Source: Bradyrhizobium sp. DOA9
GTDB lineage: Bacteria; Pseudomonadota; Alphaproteobacteria; Rhizobiales; Xanthobacteraceae
Assembly: GCF_000617845.2 (NCBI RefSeq)
Contig: NZ_DF820425.1
Location: 5,896,741-5,960,740 of the forward strand
Length of the DNA stretch: 64,000 bases
Reading direction: 5' to 3'
Shown: positions 54,973-63,422 of the stretch, piece after piece
Numbering within the stretch: the stretch's first letter is position 1
How the letters are laid out: each line of letters begins with the position of its first letter
Program-made: the position numbers and the translations under genes
Notes under the pieces: model-generated
Database searches by the model: none
Told to the model about the DNA's origin: nothing
Seen by the model: the letters and a program-made list of their open reading frames with translations, nothing else

Positions 54973-56880
54973 CTACGCCTGCACCACCTCGTGGCGCATC
55001 ACGAAGGGTGCGAGCAGTGCGTGCACCTCCCCCTCCACCGCCTCGCGCTGACCTGCCGGCAGGCCCGTGAGCGTCACGGTCGCGATCGAGCCATGGCTGC
55101 CGTGCGGACCGACCTTGACCTTGCAATCGATACCGCGCTCGACCAGCGGTGCCAGCACCTTGCTGAACACGCGCTGCGCCGCGTCCCAGCGCAGCTGCGG
55201 CTTGAACACCTTGCCGACGCCGGTCACCGGCATCGGGTCGATCGGGATGACCTGCACCGGAACGGCGGCGCGCTCCGGCGTGCGCTCGCGCACCCAGGCT
55301 TCCAGCTCGCCCGGCTCGACCTTTGCGCCGAGCTTCAGCTGCACGTAGCCCACCGGCAATTCGCCGGCGTAAGCGTCGGGCTGGCCGACCACGGCGGCGA
55401 AGCCGACGGCGGGATGGCGGAACATGATCTCCTCGATCGGCGCCGGATCGATGTTGTGCCCGCCGCGGATGACGAGATCCTTGGCCCGGCCAGTGATCCA
55501 GAGATAGCCGTCGGCGTCGAGCCGGCCGAGATCGCCGGAATTGACCCACTCCCCGTCGATGAACGCACCCTTGTTGTGCTCGTCGTTGAGATAGCCGCCG
55601 AACACGCCGGGGCCGGCCATGATGACGACGCCGATCTCGTCCGGCTTGCAATCGCGGATCAGGCGGCCATCAGCGTCGAGCTGCACGATGCGCACCCGCG
55701 CATAGGGCATGGGAAGGCCGACCGAGCCGAGCCGGATTGGCCGGCCCGGATAAGCGAGCGTGTGCACGCTCGAGGTCTCGGTCATGCCATAGACCTCGAC
55801 CACCGGCAGCTTCAGCTTCTCCTGGATCGCCGAGCCGACGGCGACCGGAATCGCCGAGCCGCCGCCTGCCGCATATTTCAGGCTCGAAATATCCGCATTC
55901 CCCGGCGGCACCGCCAGCGTCGCGGCGAGCACGGTCGGCACGCTCGACAGCGCTTCGGGCTTGAACCGCTCGACGAGCTGCCAGATGTTCTTCACCGCAT
56001 TCGGGTTGCGCCAGCCGCTCGGCGACAGCACCACCAGCGAGCCTCCGCCCGACAGCATCGTCAGCACCTGTGTCAGCGATCCGCCGACGTGGAACAGCGG
56101 CATGCCGAACAGCAGGTTGGCGCCGGGCTTCCCCTTCAGCAGCAGATTGAGTGCCCAGGCCTGGTAGACCTGATTGGTATGGGTGTGCCGCACCAGCTTG
56201 GGCGTACCCGTGGTACCGCCGGTGTGAAAATAAGCGGCGATATCGCTGCCGCGGATCTGGCGTCCGCTGACGAGCCGGTCCGACGGCTGCTGCTTGATCA
56301 GGTCGCTGAAGGCGAAGATGCCATTGGCCGGATCGCCGCCGCCGAACACCTGCACGATGGCCTTCAGATGCTTCAGTTGCGGGCGGATCTGCTCGACCTT
56401 CTGCCAGATGTCGGTGCCCGGCATCGGCCCGAGCGCCACCAGGATCCTGGTGTTCGCAGCTTCCAGGATTTCCGCGATCTGGTGCGGCTCGAGCAGCGGA
56501 TTGACGGGATTGGCGATGCCGGCAGCCTCGGCGCCGAACAGCGTGACGAACGCATCCGGCACCAAGGGCAGCATGAAGCTGATGACGTCGTCCTTCTCGG
56601 CGCCGAGCGCGTGAAACATGTTGGCGGCCTGGGTGACGCGGGCGACGAAATCGCGATGGGTGACGACCAGCGGCGTGTCGGCGGGATCGGCGTTTTGCAG
56701 GAACTGGATCGCCGCCCCCTCGGGGTTGCGCTCGGCACCGAGCCTGATCGCCTCATAGGTGCTCTCGGCCGCGACGCGGTCGGCATAGGGGACCTGCTCG
56801 AACGCCCGGACCTCCTCGTCCGTCACGAGATCCGGATAGTCGTTGCCGATCAACCGATCGAGCGCGTGGATGCCCGCCAT
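54973..56880 (-). CDS. Acyl-CoA synthetase (AMP-forming)
   Basis: 635 aa from ATG 56880, preceded by GGGAGGACGG; an in-frame ATG at about 56931 is possible. ANL-superfamily motifs: phosphate loop FHTGGTTGTPKLVRHTH, adenine site VEVYGMTETSS, SGDLGRLDADGYLWITGRAKD, the hinge region GGHNIDPAPIEEIMFRHP, and the C-terminal PVTGVGKVFK where the adenylation Lys would be. Length exceeds most CoA ligases. It activates a fatty or aromatic acid; substrate uncertain. Confidence 0.9.
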   Translation of the reverse strand: MAGIHALDRLIGNDYPDLVTDEEVRAFEQVPYADRVAAESTYEAIRLGAERNPEGAAIQFLQNADPADTPLVVTHRDFVARVTQAANMFHALGAEKDDVISFMLPLVPDAFVTLFGAEAAGIANPVNPLLEPHQIAEILEAANTRILVALGPMPGTDIWQKVEQIRPQLKHLKAIVQVFGGGDPANGIFAFSDLIKQQPSDRLVSGRQIRGSDIAAYFHTGGTTGTPKLVRHTHTNQVYQAWALNLLLKGKPGANLLFGMPLFHVGGSLTQVLTMLSGGGSLVVLSPSGWRNPNAVKNIWQLVERFKPEALSSVPTVLAATLAVPPGNADISSLKYAAGGGSAIPVAVGSAIQEKLKLPVVEVYGMTETSSVHTLAYPGRPIRLGSVGLPMPYARVRIVQLDADGRLIRDCKPDEIGVVIMAGPGVFGGYLNDEHNKGAFIDGEWVNSGDLGRLDADGYLWITGRAKDLVIRGGHNIDPAPIEEIMFRHPAVGFAAVVGQPDAYAGELPVGYVQLKLGAKVEPGELEAWVRERTPERAAVPVQVIPIDPMPVTGVGKVFKPQLRWDAAQRVFSKVLAPLVERGIDCKVKVGPHGSHGSIATVTLTGLPAGQREAVEGEVHALLAPFVMRHEVVQA

Positions 56881-57107
56881 GAAATTCCGTCCTCCCTCAG
56901 CTGCATGTCCCCGCCCAATATCTTCTGACATTTTGGTTCGGCGGGCCTCGGCCGATGTCCGGGCCGAGCCGGACCACAATGATGGATCATTTGCCCTTCG
57001 TCCATCGCCTACCGGCTGCGCGGCTTGAACCTGTGCGGCTGCTCCGGGGACCAAGAACTGGCAGTGAATTCGCTCGCCAGCGCCCTGCCGCAAGACTTGA
57101 GGTCATC

Positions 57108-58190
57108 ATGACGACGCCCCTGCGGAACCGCATCGCGCGGCTGATCGCCGCCTTCGCGATGGTCTCCGCAATCGCTCTGCCCACGGCCACGCTCGGCGCC
57201 GACAGCCAGCTCGACAGGATGCGGGTCAAGGTCGCGGCCTTCATCGCCGACAAGATGGAGAAGCTGGGCGGGTCGCGCATCCTCTACAAGGTGGACAGCG
57301 CGGCCTTGCGCGAGGCGGTCACGACGGAGCTGCGCGACGACATCTACAAGATCCTGCGCGAGGGCCGGATCGCGTTCTCCGGACTTGCCATCCGCGATGG
57401 CGGCGTCGACGTGAAGATCGCGGACGCCAAGGGCCGCGAACAGCTCACGCGCAAGCTCGCCGCGGCGGCGGAGGGATTGCCCGCCCATGCGCTCACCGTG
57501 ACCGATGGCGGAGACGGGCTGCTCAGGCTCGCCCCGACCGATGCCGCAGCCGCCGCGCGGCTGCGCGATCTCGTCGAGGATTCCATCGCCATGATCGAGC
57601 AGCGCCTCAAGGACGCCGGCATCAAGCTCGCCAGCGTCCAGCCCGAGGGGACGGATCGCATCCGCATCTTCCTGCCCGGATTGATGGAGCCCGAGCAAAT
57701 CACTGCGATCTTCGCCAGGAAGGTCAAGGTCGGCTTCCGCCTGATCGACCTCTCGATGTCCGCGGAGCAGGCGCAATCGGGCACGCCGCCGGGGGGCACG
57801 GAAGTCCTGCTCGGCTTCAAGGACAAGCGTCCTTATCTCGTCGCCAAGGACAGCGCGCTCGAGGGCGGCGATATCAGCTATGCCGGCCCGGGATTGACCG
57901 GCGAGAGCAAGGAGCCGATCGCCTCGTTCCGCTTCAACGGCCGCGGCACGCGGCGCTTTGCCCATATCACGGCAGAGAACGTCGGAAAGCCCTTTGCCAT
58001 CGTGCTCGACGACCAGGTGATCTCCGCGCCCGTGATCCGCGAGCCCATCACCGGCGGCTCCGGCCAGATTTCCGGCAACTTCACCCTGGAAGAGGCCAAC
58101 AGCGTCGCCATGCTGCTGCGCGCGGGCTCGCTGCCGGGGCGCCTCGGCCTCGTCGAGCAGCAAATCGTGCAACCCGCCGCCAAGCCGTAA
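57108..58190 (+). CDS. Stand-alone secreted SecD-like protein (periplasmic P1 region only)
   Basis: 360 aa from ATG 57108, preceded by TTGAGG. A cleavable signal peptide (about 1-31, IAAFAMVSAIALPTATLGA) replaces SecD's first helix. The body matches the SecD periplasmic P1 region: GGSRILYKVDSAALREAV, SVQPEGTDRIRIFLPGL, IVLDDQVISAPVIREPITGG, SGNFTLEEANSVAMLLRAGS, GLVEQQIVQP. It stops where SecD would enter its six-helix membrane domain. Full SecD is about 530 aa. It is therefore a periplasmic protein; a role in handling translocating or folding proteins is inferred. Confidence 0.85.
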   Translation: MTTPLRNRIARLIAAFAMVSAIALPTATLGADSQLDRMRVKVAAFIADKMEKLGGSRILYKVDSAALREAVTTELRDDIYKILREGRIAFSGLAIRDGGVDVKIADAKGREQLTRKLAAAAEGLPAHALTVTDGGDGLLRLAPTDAAAAARLRDLVEDSIAMIEQRLKDAGIKLASVQPEGTDRIRIFLPGLMEPEQITAIFARKVKVGFRLIDLSMSAEQAQSGTPPGGTEVLLGFKDKRPYLVAKDSALEGGDISYAGPGLTGESKEPIASFRFNGRGTRRFAHITAENVGKPFAIVLDDQVISAPVIREPITGGSGQISGNFTLEEANSVAMLLRAGSLPGRLGLVEQQIVQPAAKP

Positions 58191-58435
58191 GCGAAAGGTC
58201 GCCCTCGCCGGCTGTCGCCCAGCGCCGTCAGCGACGCCCAGGCCCGCACGGCTGGCCCGAATCACGACCTCCGCGGCCGAGAGGCGCCACCAACGGGCAA
58301 TTGCCGAAACGCCTGATCGGGCTAAAATTTGCCTCTTGCGGCACGATGGCCGGAAGCGTCATTCAAGCGGTCGTCATTCGATTTCGGCTATACGGGTGCC
58401 GACCAGGACTGAATGCCTTACGTGGGGTTAGTTCC

Positions 58436-59242
58436 ATGCCGTCCGGCAGCGCAGACGTTTCGTCGATCCTCGACCGCATCCTCGACGCGGCAACGGATAA
58501 CCTCAGGATCGCGAAAATCCTGGTCCAGATGGGCCTCGATCCCAACAACGTCACCTACGAGGCGATTTTCAACCGGCTCCTGGAGATCTTCGTCCACAAC
58601 ATCACGTTTGCCAATCTGTTCGCCGTGGTCGGGGCGGTCTTCTTCGTCGCCACCCTCTTGATGCGGACAATGGTGCCGCTGCGCGTCGCCAACATGATCG
58701 GCTGCGCGTTCTTTGCTCTCTTCGGCGCGCTCTCCGCCAACGTCGCGACGTTCCTGCTCTATCTCCTGCTGCTTCCGATCAACGCCCTGCGCCTGCGGCA
58801 GATGCTCAAGCTGGTCAAGAAGGCGCGGCATGCGGCCGAAGGCGACATGTCGATCGAATGGCTCAAGCCGTTCATGACAGAGCGCAAATACCGCCGCGGC
58901 GACATCCTCTTCAAGCTGCGCGATCCGGCGCAGGAGATGTTCCTCACCGTCACCGGCAAGTTCCTGGTCAAGGAAATCAACGTCGAGATCGGGCCCGGAG
59001 CGCTGATGGGCGAGCTCGGCTTCCTCACGCCGGACAACCGGCGCACGGGAACGGTCGAATGCATCGAGGACGGCCAGGTGCTGACGATCACGTACGACCG
59101 GCTGCTCGAGATCTACTTCCAGGATCCGCAGTTCGGCTATTACTTCCTGGTGCTGACCAGCCAGCGCCTGTTGCAGAACATCGACCGCCTGCAGAAGCAG
59201 CTGGCAACCGAGCGCGGGGCCACCACGAACCGGATCGCGTGA
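58436..59242 (+). CDS. Membrane protein with C-terminal cyclic-nucleotide-binding domain
   Basis: 268 aa from ATG 58436. Three membrane helices (about 57-76, 82-99, 101-118), then a cytoplasmic CNB domain (about 140-250). The phosphate-binding cassette is recognisable as GPGALMGELGFLTPDNRRTGTVE, with the conserved Gly-Glu and the Arg that holds the cyclic phosphate. No HTH or ion-pore motif. It should sense cAMP or cGMP at the membrane, the kind of signal made by the two cyclases of this window. Partner unknown. Confidence 0.8.
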   Translation: MPSGSADVSSILDRILDAATDNLRIAKILVQMGLDPNNVTYEAIFNRLLEIFVHNITFANLFAVVGAVFFVATLLMRTMVPLRVANMIGCAFFALFGALSANVATFLLYLLLLPINALRLRQMLKLVKKARHAAEGDMSIEWLKPFMTERKYRRGDILFKLRDPAQEMFLTVTGKFLVKEINVEIGPGALMGELGFLTPDNRRTGTVECIEDGQVLTITYDRLLEIYFQDPQFGYYFLVLTSQRLLQNIDRLQKQLATERGATTNRIA

Positions 59243-59369
59243 GCGCCGCGCGACGGGGATGACGACGCAGCGCGTCCGGGGACACCAGACGCCCCCCGGG
59301 TCTTTGCGGGGTCCGCCGCAAAACCGCCCCAAAAACCGAATGGTAACCATGTCGGGCTAGGGTAGCGAC

Positions 59370-60167
59370 GTGACCAATTCTCCGACGATCCTGGTGTTCG
59401 ATTCCGGCCTCGGCGGGCTCACGGTGCTGCGCGAGGTCGTGGCATCGCGCCCCGACGCGCATTACGTCTACGTCGCCGACGATGCCTTCTTCCCCTATGG
59501 CCATCACAGCGAGGACGAGATCATCGCCCGCGTCGTGCCGCTGATGGGGGAGCTGATCGGCCGGCATGATCCAGACCTCGTCGTCATCGCCTGCAACACG
59601 GCCTCCACCCTGGTCCTGTCCCACCTGCGCGCCGCCTATTCCGTGCCCTTCGTCGGCACGGTGCCGGCGATCAAGCCGGCCTGCGCGCAGTCCAGGACCC
59701 GCCGCGTCTCGGTGCTCGGCACCAAGGGCACGGTGAAGCGCGAATACACCAAGGCGTTGATCCGCGACTTCGCGCAAGGATGCGAGGTGACGCTGGTTGG
59801 CTCGCCCGAGCTCGCTTCGCTGGCCGAAGCCGAACTCAGCGGCGCGCCGATCAGCGACGAAGCCATCCTGGCCGAGCTCGCTCCCTGCTTCGTCGGCGAG
59901 GCCTCGGATGCGAGCGCGCGCACCGACACCGTGGTGCTCGCCTGCACGCATTACCCGCTTCTGCTCGACCGGATGAAGAAGCTCGCGCCCTGGCCGGTCG
60001 ACTGGATCGATCCGGCGCCCGCGATCGCCCGCCGCGTCTCCGACCTGCTCGGCGAGCGGACCGGCGGCCTTGCGCAATCCGGCGCCGAGATGATCTTTAC
60101 ATCGAATCGCGTGCATGGTCTCGGCGCCACGCTGACGCCGTTCTTCGGCGGACGCGCGGTGGCCTGA
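59370..60167 (+). CDS. murI: Glutamate racemase
   Basis: 265 aa starting with GTG. Active-site pair: Cys75 in VIACNTAST and Cys192 in LACTHYPLLLD; acid Asp11 in VFDSGLGGL. Other motifs FPYGHHSEDE and GTKGTVKREYT. It makes D-glutamate for peptidoglycan in the cytoplasm. It is monocistronic or paired with the HpaI aldolase, 60 bp further on. Confidence 0.95.
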   Translation: MTNSPTILVFDSGLGGLTVLREVVASRPDAHYVYVADDAFFPYGHHSEDEIIARVVPLMGELIGRHDPDLVVIACNTASTLVLSHLRAAYSVPFVGTVPAIKPACAQSRTRRVSVLGTKGTVKREYTKALIRDFAQGCEVTLVGSPELASLAEAELSGAPISDEAILAELAPCFVGEASDASARTDTVVLACTHYPLLLDRMKKLAPWPVDWIDPAPAIARRVSDLLGERTGGLAQSGAEMIFTSNRVHGLGATLTPFFGGRAVA

Positions 60168-60227
60168 GCTTGCGCCCCGGCGGTGCGCTGCTAGGCTTTG
60201 CCGTCGCCATCGTCTCGCAGGTTTTCC

Positions 60228-61001
60228 ATGTCGGTCCCCGCAAAGCCGCTGAACCGCCTCCGTCAATTGTGGCGTGAAGGCCGCCCCGCCTTCGGCGCGA
60301 TCGCGACCATCCCGAGCGTGCAGATGGTGCAGATCATGGCGCGCTCGCTCGACTGGATCATCGTCGATCTCGAGCACGGCCCGATCGGATTGACCGAAGC
60401 ACATGCAATGATCGCCGCGACCACGGGCACGCCGTGCACGCCCCTGGTGCGGATCGCCGCGAACGAGCCGTGGCTTGCGAAAGCGCCGATGGACATCGGT
60501 GCCTTCGGCATCAACTTCCCGATGATCACGAGCCGCGCTGATGCCGAGAAAGCAGTACGTAGCGTGCGCTACCCGCCCCGCGGCGACCGGCTCTGGGGCC
60601 CCTTCCACGCGCCGTTCCGCTGGGGCCAGTCGATGCCCGACTACATGGCCTCTGCGGACGAGGAGATGATCTGCATGATCACCATCGAGCACGTCGATGC
60701 GGTCGACCGCATCGACGAGATCATGGCCACGCCCGGCATCGACGTCGCGGTAATCGGTCCCGGCGATCTCGCCACCTCCATCAACAAGCGCGGCCAGATG
60801 GACGATCCGCAATTGTTGGACCTGATCGCGCGCGCCGAGGCCGGCATCCTCAGGAGCGGCGTGCCGATCGGCGGGGTGGCGCGCAGCGCCGACCAGGCCA
60901 ATGCGCTGATCGACCGCGGCTACCGCGCCATCGCGCTGGGCTTCGACTGGTCGCTGTTCCAGCGTGGCATCATGGCGGCCTACGAGGGGGTCAGGCGCTG
61001 A
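60228..61001 (+). CDS. HpcH/HpaI-family aldolase
   Basis: 257 aa from ATG 60228. Class II pyruvate aldolase fold: GAIATIPSVQMVQIMARSLDWIIVDLEHGP, TPLVRIAANEPWLAKAPMDIGA, CMITIEHVDAVDRIDEIMATPG, AVIGPGDLATSIN. The metal-binding Glu/Asp pair is in the ITIEHVDA and later GIDVAVIGPGD regions. It cleaves 2-keto-4-hydroxy acids to pyruvate plus an aldehyde. No pathway genes nearby fix the substrate. Confidence 0.9.
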   Translation: MSVPAKPLNRLRQLWREGRPAFGAIATIPSVQMVQIMARSLDWIIVDLEHGPIGLTEAHAMIAATTGTPCTPLVRIAANEPWLAKAPMDIGAFGINFPMITSRADAEKAVRSVRYPPRGDRLWGPFHAPFRWGQSMPDYMASADEEMICMITIEHVDAVDRIDEIMATPGIDVAVIGPGDLATSINKRGQMDDPQLLDLIARAEAGILRSGVPIGGVARSADQANALIDRGYRAIALGFDWSLFQRGIMAAYEGVRR

Positions 61002-61222
61002 AAGAGTCGATTGACACATGACCGACCGGCGCCGAAAGGACCGCACGTTCAAGATATAAACAATTGAAAACATATGGTTTTTTGGTCTAAATGAGTTCGT
61101 CCTTCGCGCCTGCCTGCTGCGGCGAACCGACCGGCCCCAAGCAGGTTGGTTCATGCTAGAGCGAGCGGGCGGGCGCCCGCCCGCTGCACATATTTTGATC
61201 TTTGATTTGGAACCGGAGGCTT

Positions 61223-61990
61223 ATGCGCGGGACGCCCAAGACCATTTCGCTGCGGCGCCGTCTGATCTGCGACCTCATGCACGCCTCGATGGGCGTACCT
61301 TTCGTTTCGCTGGCCCGTTCGCTCCATATCCGCCCCCTGCTGGAGGCCCGCGCGGACGCAACCGCGCCCGCCGGCTGGGCCGCGATGTTCGTCAAGGCGT
61401 TCGCCCTGGTTGCCAAGGACGAGCCGATCCTGCGCACCGTTTACACCAAATGGCCCTGGCCGGCGCTTTATGAGCTGCCGAAGAGCGTGGCGACGGTCGC
61501 GATCGCGCGGGTCGATGATGGCGAGGAATGCGTTCTGCCGCAGCGGATCGCAGGTCCCGAGGACCTTCCGCTGGCAGCCATCGATGCGGAAATCCGACGC
61601 GGCAAGACGGCCCCAATCGAGGACGTCCCGATGTTCCGCAAGATCATGCGGGCGACGCGCCTGCCGCTGCCGTTGCGGCGCCTGTCCTGGGCGGTCGGCC
61701 TGAATTTCGGCCGTCAGCGCGGCAACTGGTTCGGCAGCTTCGGGGTGAGCTCGGTGGCGGCCTATGGCGGCGGCGAGTTGCACCCGATCACGCCGGGCCC
61801 CTTTGTCGTGAGCTATGGGCTGGTCGAGCCGGACCAGACCATCCATGTCGTGATCCGCTGGGATCACCGTGTCACCGACGCCGCCCCGATCGCGCGGGTC
61901 CTGACCCGGCTGGAACAGGTCCTGAACACTGAAATTGCTGCCGAATTGCGGGCAGCGGGGTCGAAGCCGGTCCGGGCGGTCAGGGCATGA
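61223..61990 (+). CDS. E2-type acyltransferase domain protein (stand-alone)
   Basis: 255 aa from ATG 61223, preceded by GGAGG. The protein resembles the catalytic domain of 2-oxo-acid dehydrogenase E2: RRRLICDLMHASMGVPFVSL at the start and the active-site VVIRWDHRVTDAAPIARVL (His215, Asp219) at the end. It has no lipoyl domain or peripheral-subunit-binding domain, and the usual DHRxxDG motif has Ala in place of Gly. The chloramphenicol-acetyltransferase-like fold could make it an acyltransferase of another kind. It stands 221 bp from the aldolase. Confidence 0.7.
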   Translation: MRGTPKTISLRRRLICDLMHASMGVPFVSLARSLHIRPLLEARADATAPAGWAAMFVKAFALVAKDEPILRTVYTKWPWPALYELPKSVATVAIARVDDGEECVLPQRIAGPEDLPLAAIDAEIRRGKTAPIEDVPMFRKIMRATRLPLPLRRLSWAVGLNFGRQRGNWFGSFGVSSVAAYGGGELHPITPGPFVVSYGLVEPDQTIHVVIRWDHRVTDAAPIARVLTRLEQVLNTEIAAELRAAGSKPVRAVRA

Positions 61991-62030
61991 GAATACCGTC
62001 GTCCGCGCCGCGGAATGACAGGCTAAAGAA

Positions 62031-62059
62031 TTGACAGCCAACCCCAAACTCCCCTAAAA
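62031..62059 (+). promoter_or_regulatory. rpsD: Sigma-70-type promoter of rpsD
   Basis: TTGACA (62031-62036), 17-nt spacer, CTAAAA (62054-62059). The -35 is perfect and the spacing ideal; the -10 is a weak match. It lies about 150 bp upstream of rpsD, leaving room for a leader. Confidence 0.5.
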
Positions 62060-62068
62060 GCCGCCTGC

Positions 62069-62092
62069 TCGCGGGCCGGTTTCGGCCCGCGA
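62069..62092 (+). promoter_or_regulatory. Stem-loop in the rpsD leader
   Basis: TCGCGGGCCG-GTTT-CGGCCCGCGA: a perfect 10-bp stem with a tetraloop near the expected transcript start, 120 nt before the rpsD ATG. No T-run, so it is not a plain terminator. S4 autoregulates its mRNA in other bacteria, and this may be part of a similar control, but that is inferred. Confidence 0.4.
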
Positions 62093-62211
62093 AGCGTTTC
62101 GCGACCCGTGGTCCTCTCCCTTAAGCTTTGGGGATCGGACCTGTCGGTGCCGGGACCATCCCGTCACACAGGAGGGCGCGTTTCCTCAAACCATGACCTA
62201 AAGAGGACGCG

Positions 62212-62829
62212 ATGACTAAGCGCAGTGAGGCGAAGTACAAGATCGATCGCCGTATGGGCCAGAACATCTGGGGCCGCCCGAAGAGCCCCGTGAACCGTAG
62301 GGAATACGGCCCCGGCCAGCATGGCCAGCGCCGCAAGGGCAAGCTCTCCGACTTCGGCGTGCAGCTGCGCGCCAAGCAGAAGCTGAAGGGCTATTACGCC
62401 AACATCTCAGAGCGCCAGTTCCACGGCATCTATGTCGAGGCCAGCCGCCTCAAGGGTGACACCGGCGAGAACCTGATCGGCCTGCTGGAGCGTCGTCTCG
62501 ATGCGGTCGTGTACCGCGCCAAGTTCGTCTCGACGATCTTCGCCGCACGTCAGTTCATCAACCACGGCCACGTCAAGGTGAACGGCCGCAAGGTCAACAT
62601 CTCGAGCTATCAACTCAAGGTCGGCGACGTGGTCGAAGTCAAGGAAGCCTCCAAGCAGCTCGCCCACGTGCTCGAAGCCAGCCAGCTGCCCGAGCGCGAG
62701 GTCCCCGACTATCTCGAAGTCGATCACGGCAAGATGACCGCGAAATACACCCGCGTTCCCGGCCTTTCCGACGTGCCGTTCCCGGTGCAGATGGAGCCGC
62801 ATCTGGTGGTCGAATTCTATTCGCGCTGA
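62212..62829 (+). CDS. rpsD: 30S ribosomal protein S4
   Basis: 205 aa. Alphaproteobacterial S4: MTKRSEAKYKIDRRMGQNIW, GPGQHGQRRKGKLSDFGVQL, and the S4 RNA-binding domain (about 97-160; RRLDAVVYRAKFVSTIFAAR, VKVNGRKVNISSYQLKVGD). No zinc Cys cluster, as usual in this class. Binds 16S rRNA early in 30S assembly. Own promoter, leader hairpin and terminator. Confidence 0.97.
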   Translation: MTKRSEAKYKIDRRMGQNIWGRPKSPVNRREYGPGQHGQRRKGKLSDFGVQLRAKQKLKGYYANISERQFHGIYVEASRLKGDTGENLIGLLERRLDAVVYRAKFVSTIFAARQFINHGHVKVNGRKVNISSYQLKVGDVVEVKEASKQLAHVLEASQLPEREVPDYLEVDHGKMTAKYTRVPGLSDVPFPVQMEPHLVVEFYSR

Positions 62830-62850
62830 TATTTCGGCGATTCATTGCTC

Positions 62851-62880
62851 AAAGGCCCCGGTTTCCGGGGCCTTTTTGTT
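62851..62880 (+). terminator. Rho-independent terminator of rpsD
   Basis: AAAGGCCCCGG-TTT-CCGGGGCCTTT followed by TTGTT. The 11-bp stem is perfect, 21 bp after the rpsD stop. Confidence 0.93.
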
Positions 62881-62897
62881 GTGATAACCTGCTTTCT

Positions 62898-63113
62898 ATG
62901 TCCCAGACGACTGACCAGCTCGCCAACATCACCCCGTCGGCGACGCCTTCCGAGGCGGAGCTCGAGGCATGGGCTAAGCTGCCCCGTGACGAGCAAGTCC
63001 GCCGATATCAGGAGCTGTTCGCTCAGTCCGATTGCAACAATTTCACCTCGGATACCCCGGACGATATTCTCGCCGCCGCGCGCCAACGTGTTGCTCAACG
63101 CCGCCATGGCTGA
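62898..63113 (+). CDS. Antitoxin of a ParE-type toxin-antitoxin pair
   Basis: 71 aa. No DNA-binding HTH or ribbon-helix is obvious; the sequence is hydrophilic and helical (SEAELEAWAKLPRDEQVRRY, PDDILAAARQRVAQRRHG), and resembles short antitoxins next to ParE toxins in rhizobia. Its last 8 bp overlap the toxin start, the usual order for TA modules. It starts 18 bp after the rpsD terminator. Confidence 0.72.
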   Translation: MSQTTDQLANITPSATPSEAELEAWAKLPRDEQVRRYQELFAQSDCNNFTSDTPDDILAAARQRVAQRRHG

Positions 63114-63402
63114 GTACCGGTTATCGGAGCGCACCCGGGCCGACCTGATCGATATCTACGACTTTACCGAGAGCCGGTTCGGCAAATATCAGGCTGAAGC
63201 CTATTACGCCGGTCTGATCCGCTCCTTCGGACTTCTCGCCGACTTCCCGCTGATCGGCCAGCAAGTGGACGAGCTCGCAGCCGGCTACCGGCGTTTTCGC
63301 TTCCAATCCCATCTCATTTTCTACACGGTGCAACCCGACCATGTCGAAATCCGTGCCATTCTTCACGGCGCGCAGGACATCAGACCGCAACTATTCGACT
63401 GA
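63106..63402 (+). CDS. ParE/RelE-superfamily toxin
   Basis: 98 aa from ATG 63106; a longer frame on the same strand passes through rpsD's terminator and is not real. The fold's features are clear: YRLSERTRADLIDIYDFTE, PLIGQQVDELAAGYRRFRF and SHLIFYTVQPDHVEIRAILH. ParE members poison DNA gyrase; RelE relatives cut mRNA. The ParE group is favoured by AGYRRFRFQSHLIFY. Translationally coupled to the upstream antitoxin. Confidence 0.87.
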   Translation: MAEYRLSERTRADLIDIYDFTESRFGKYQAEAYYAGLIRSFGLLADFPLIGQQVDELAAGYRRFRFQSHLIFYTVQPDHVEIRAILHGAQDIRPQLFD

Positions 63403-63422
63403 ATAGAATGACGAGATCAGCC

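Noticed and set aside
59088..61154. 688-codon reverse frame over murI and the aldolase
   Set aside because: Antisense to two enzymes with intact active sites; no ribosome site and shadow composition.
62845..63402. 185-codon forward frame including the toxin
   Set aside because: The extra N-terminus comes from the rpsD terminator and the antitoxin gene in another frame. The ATG at 63106 gives a normal-length ParE protein.
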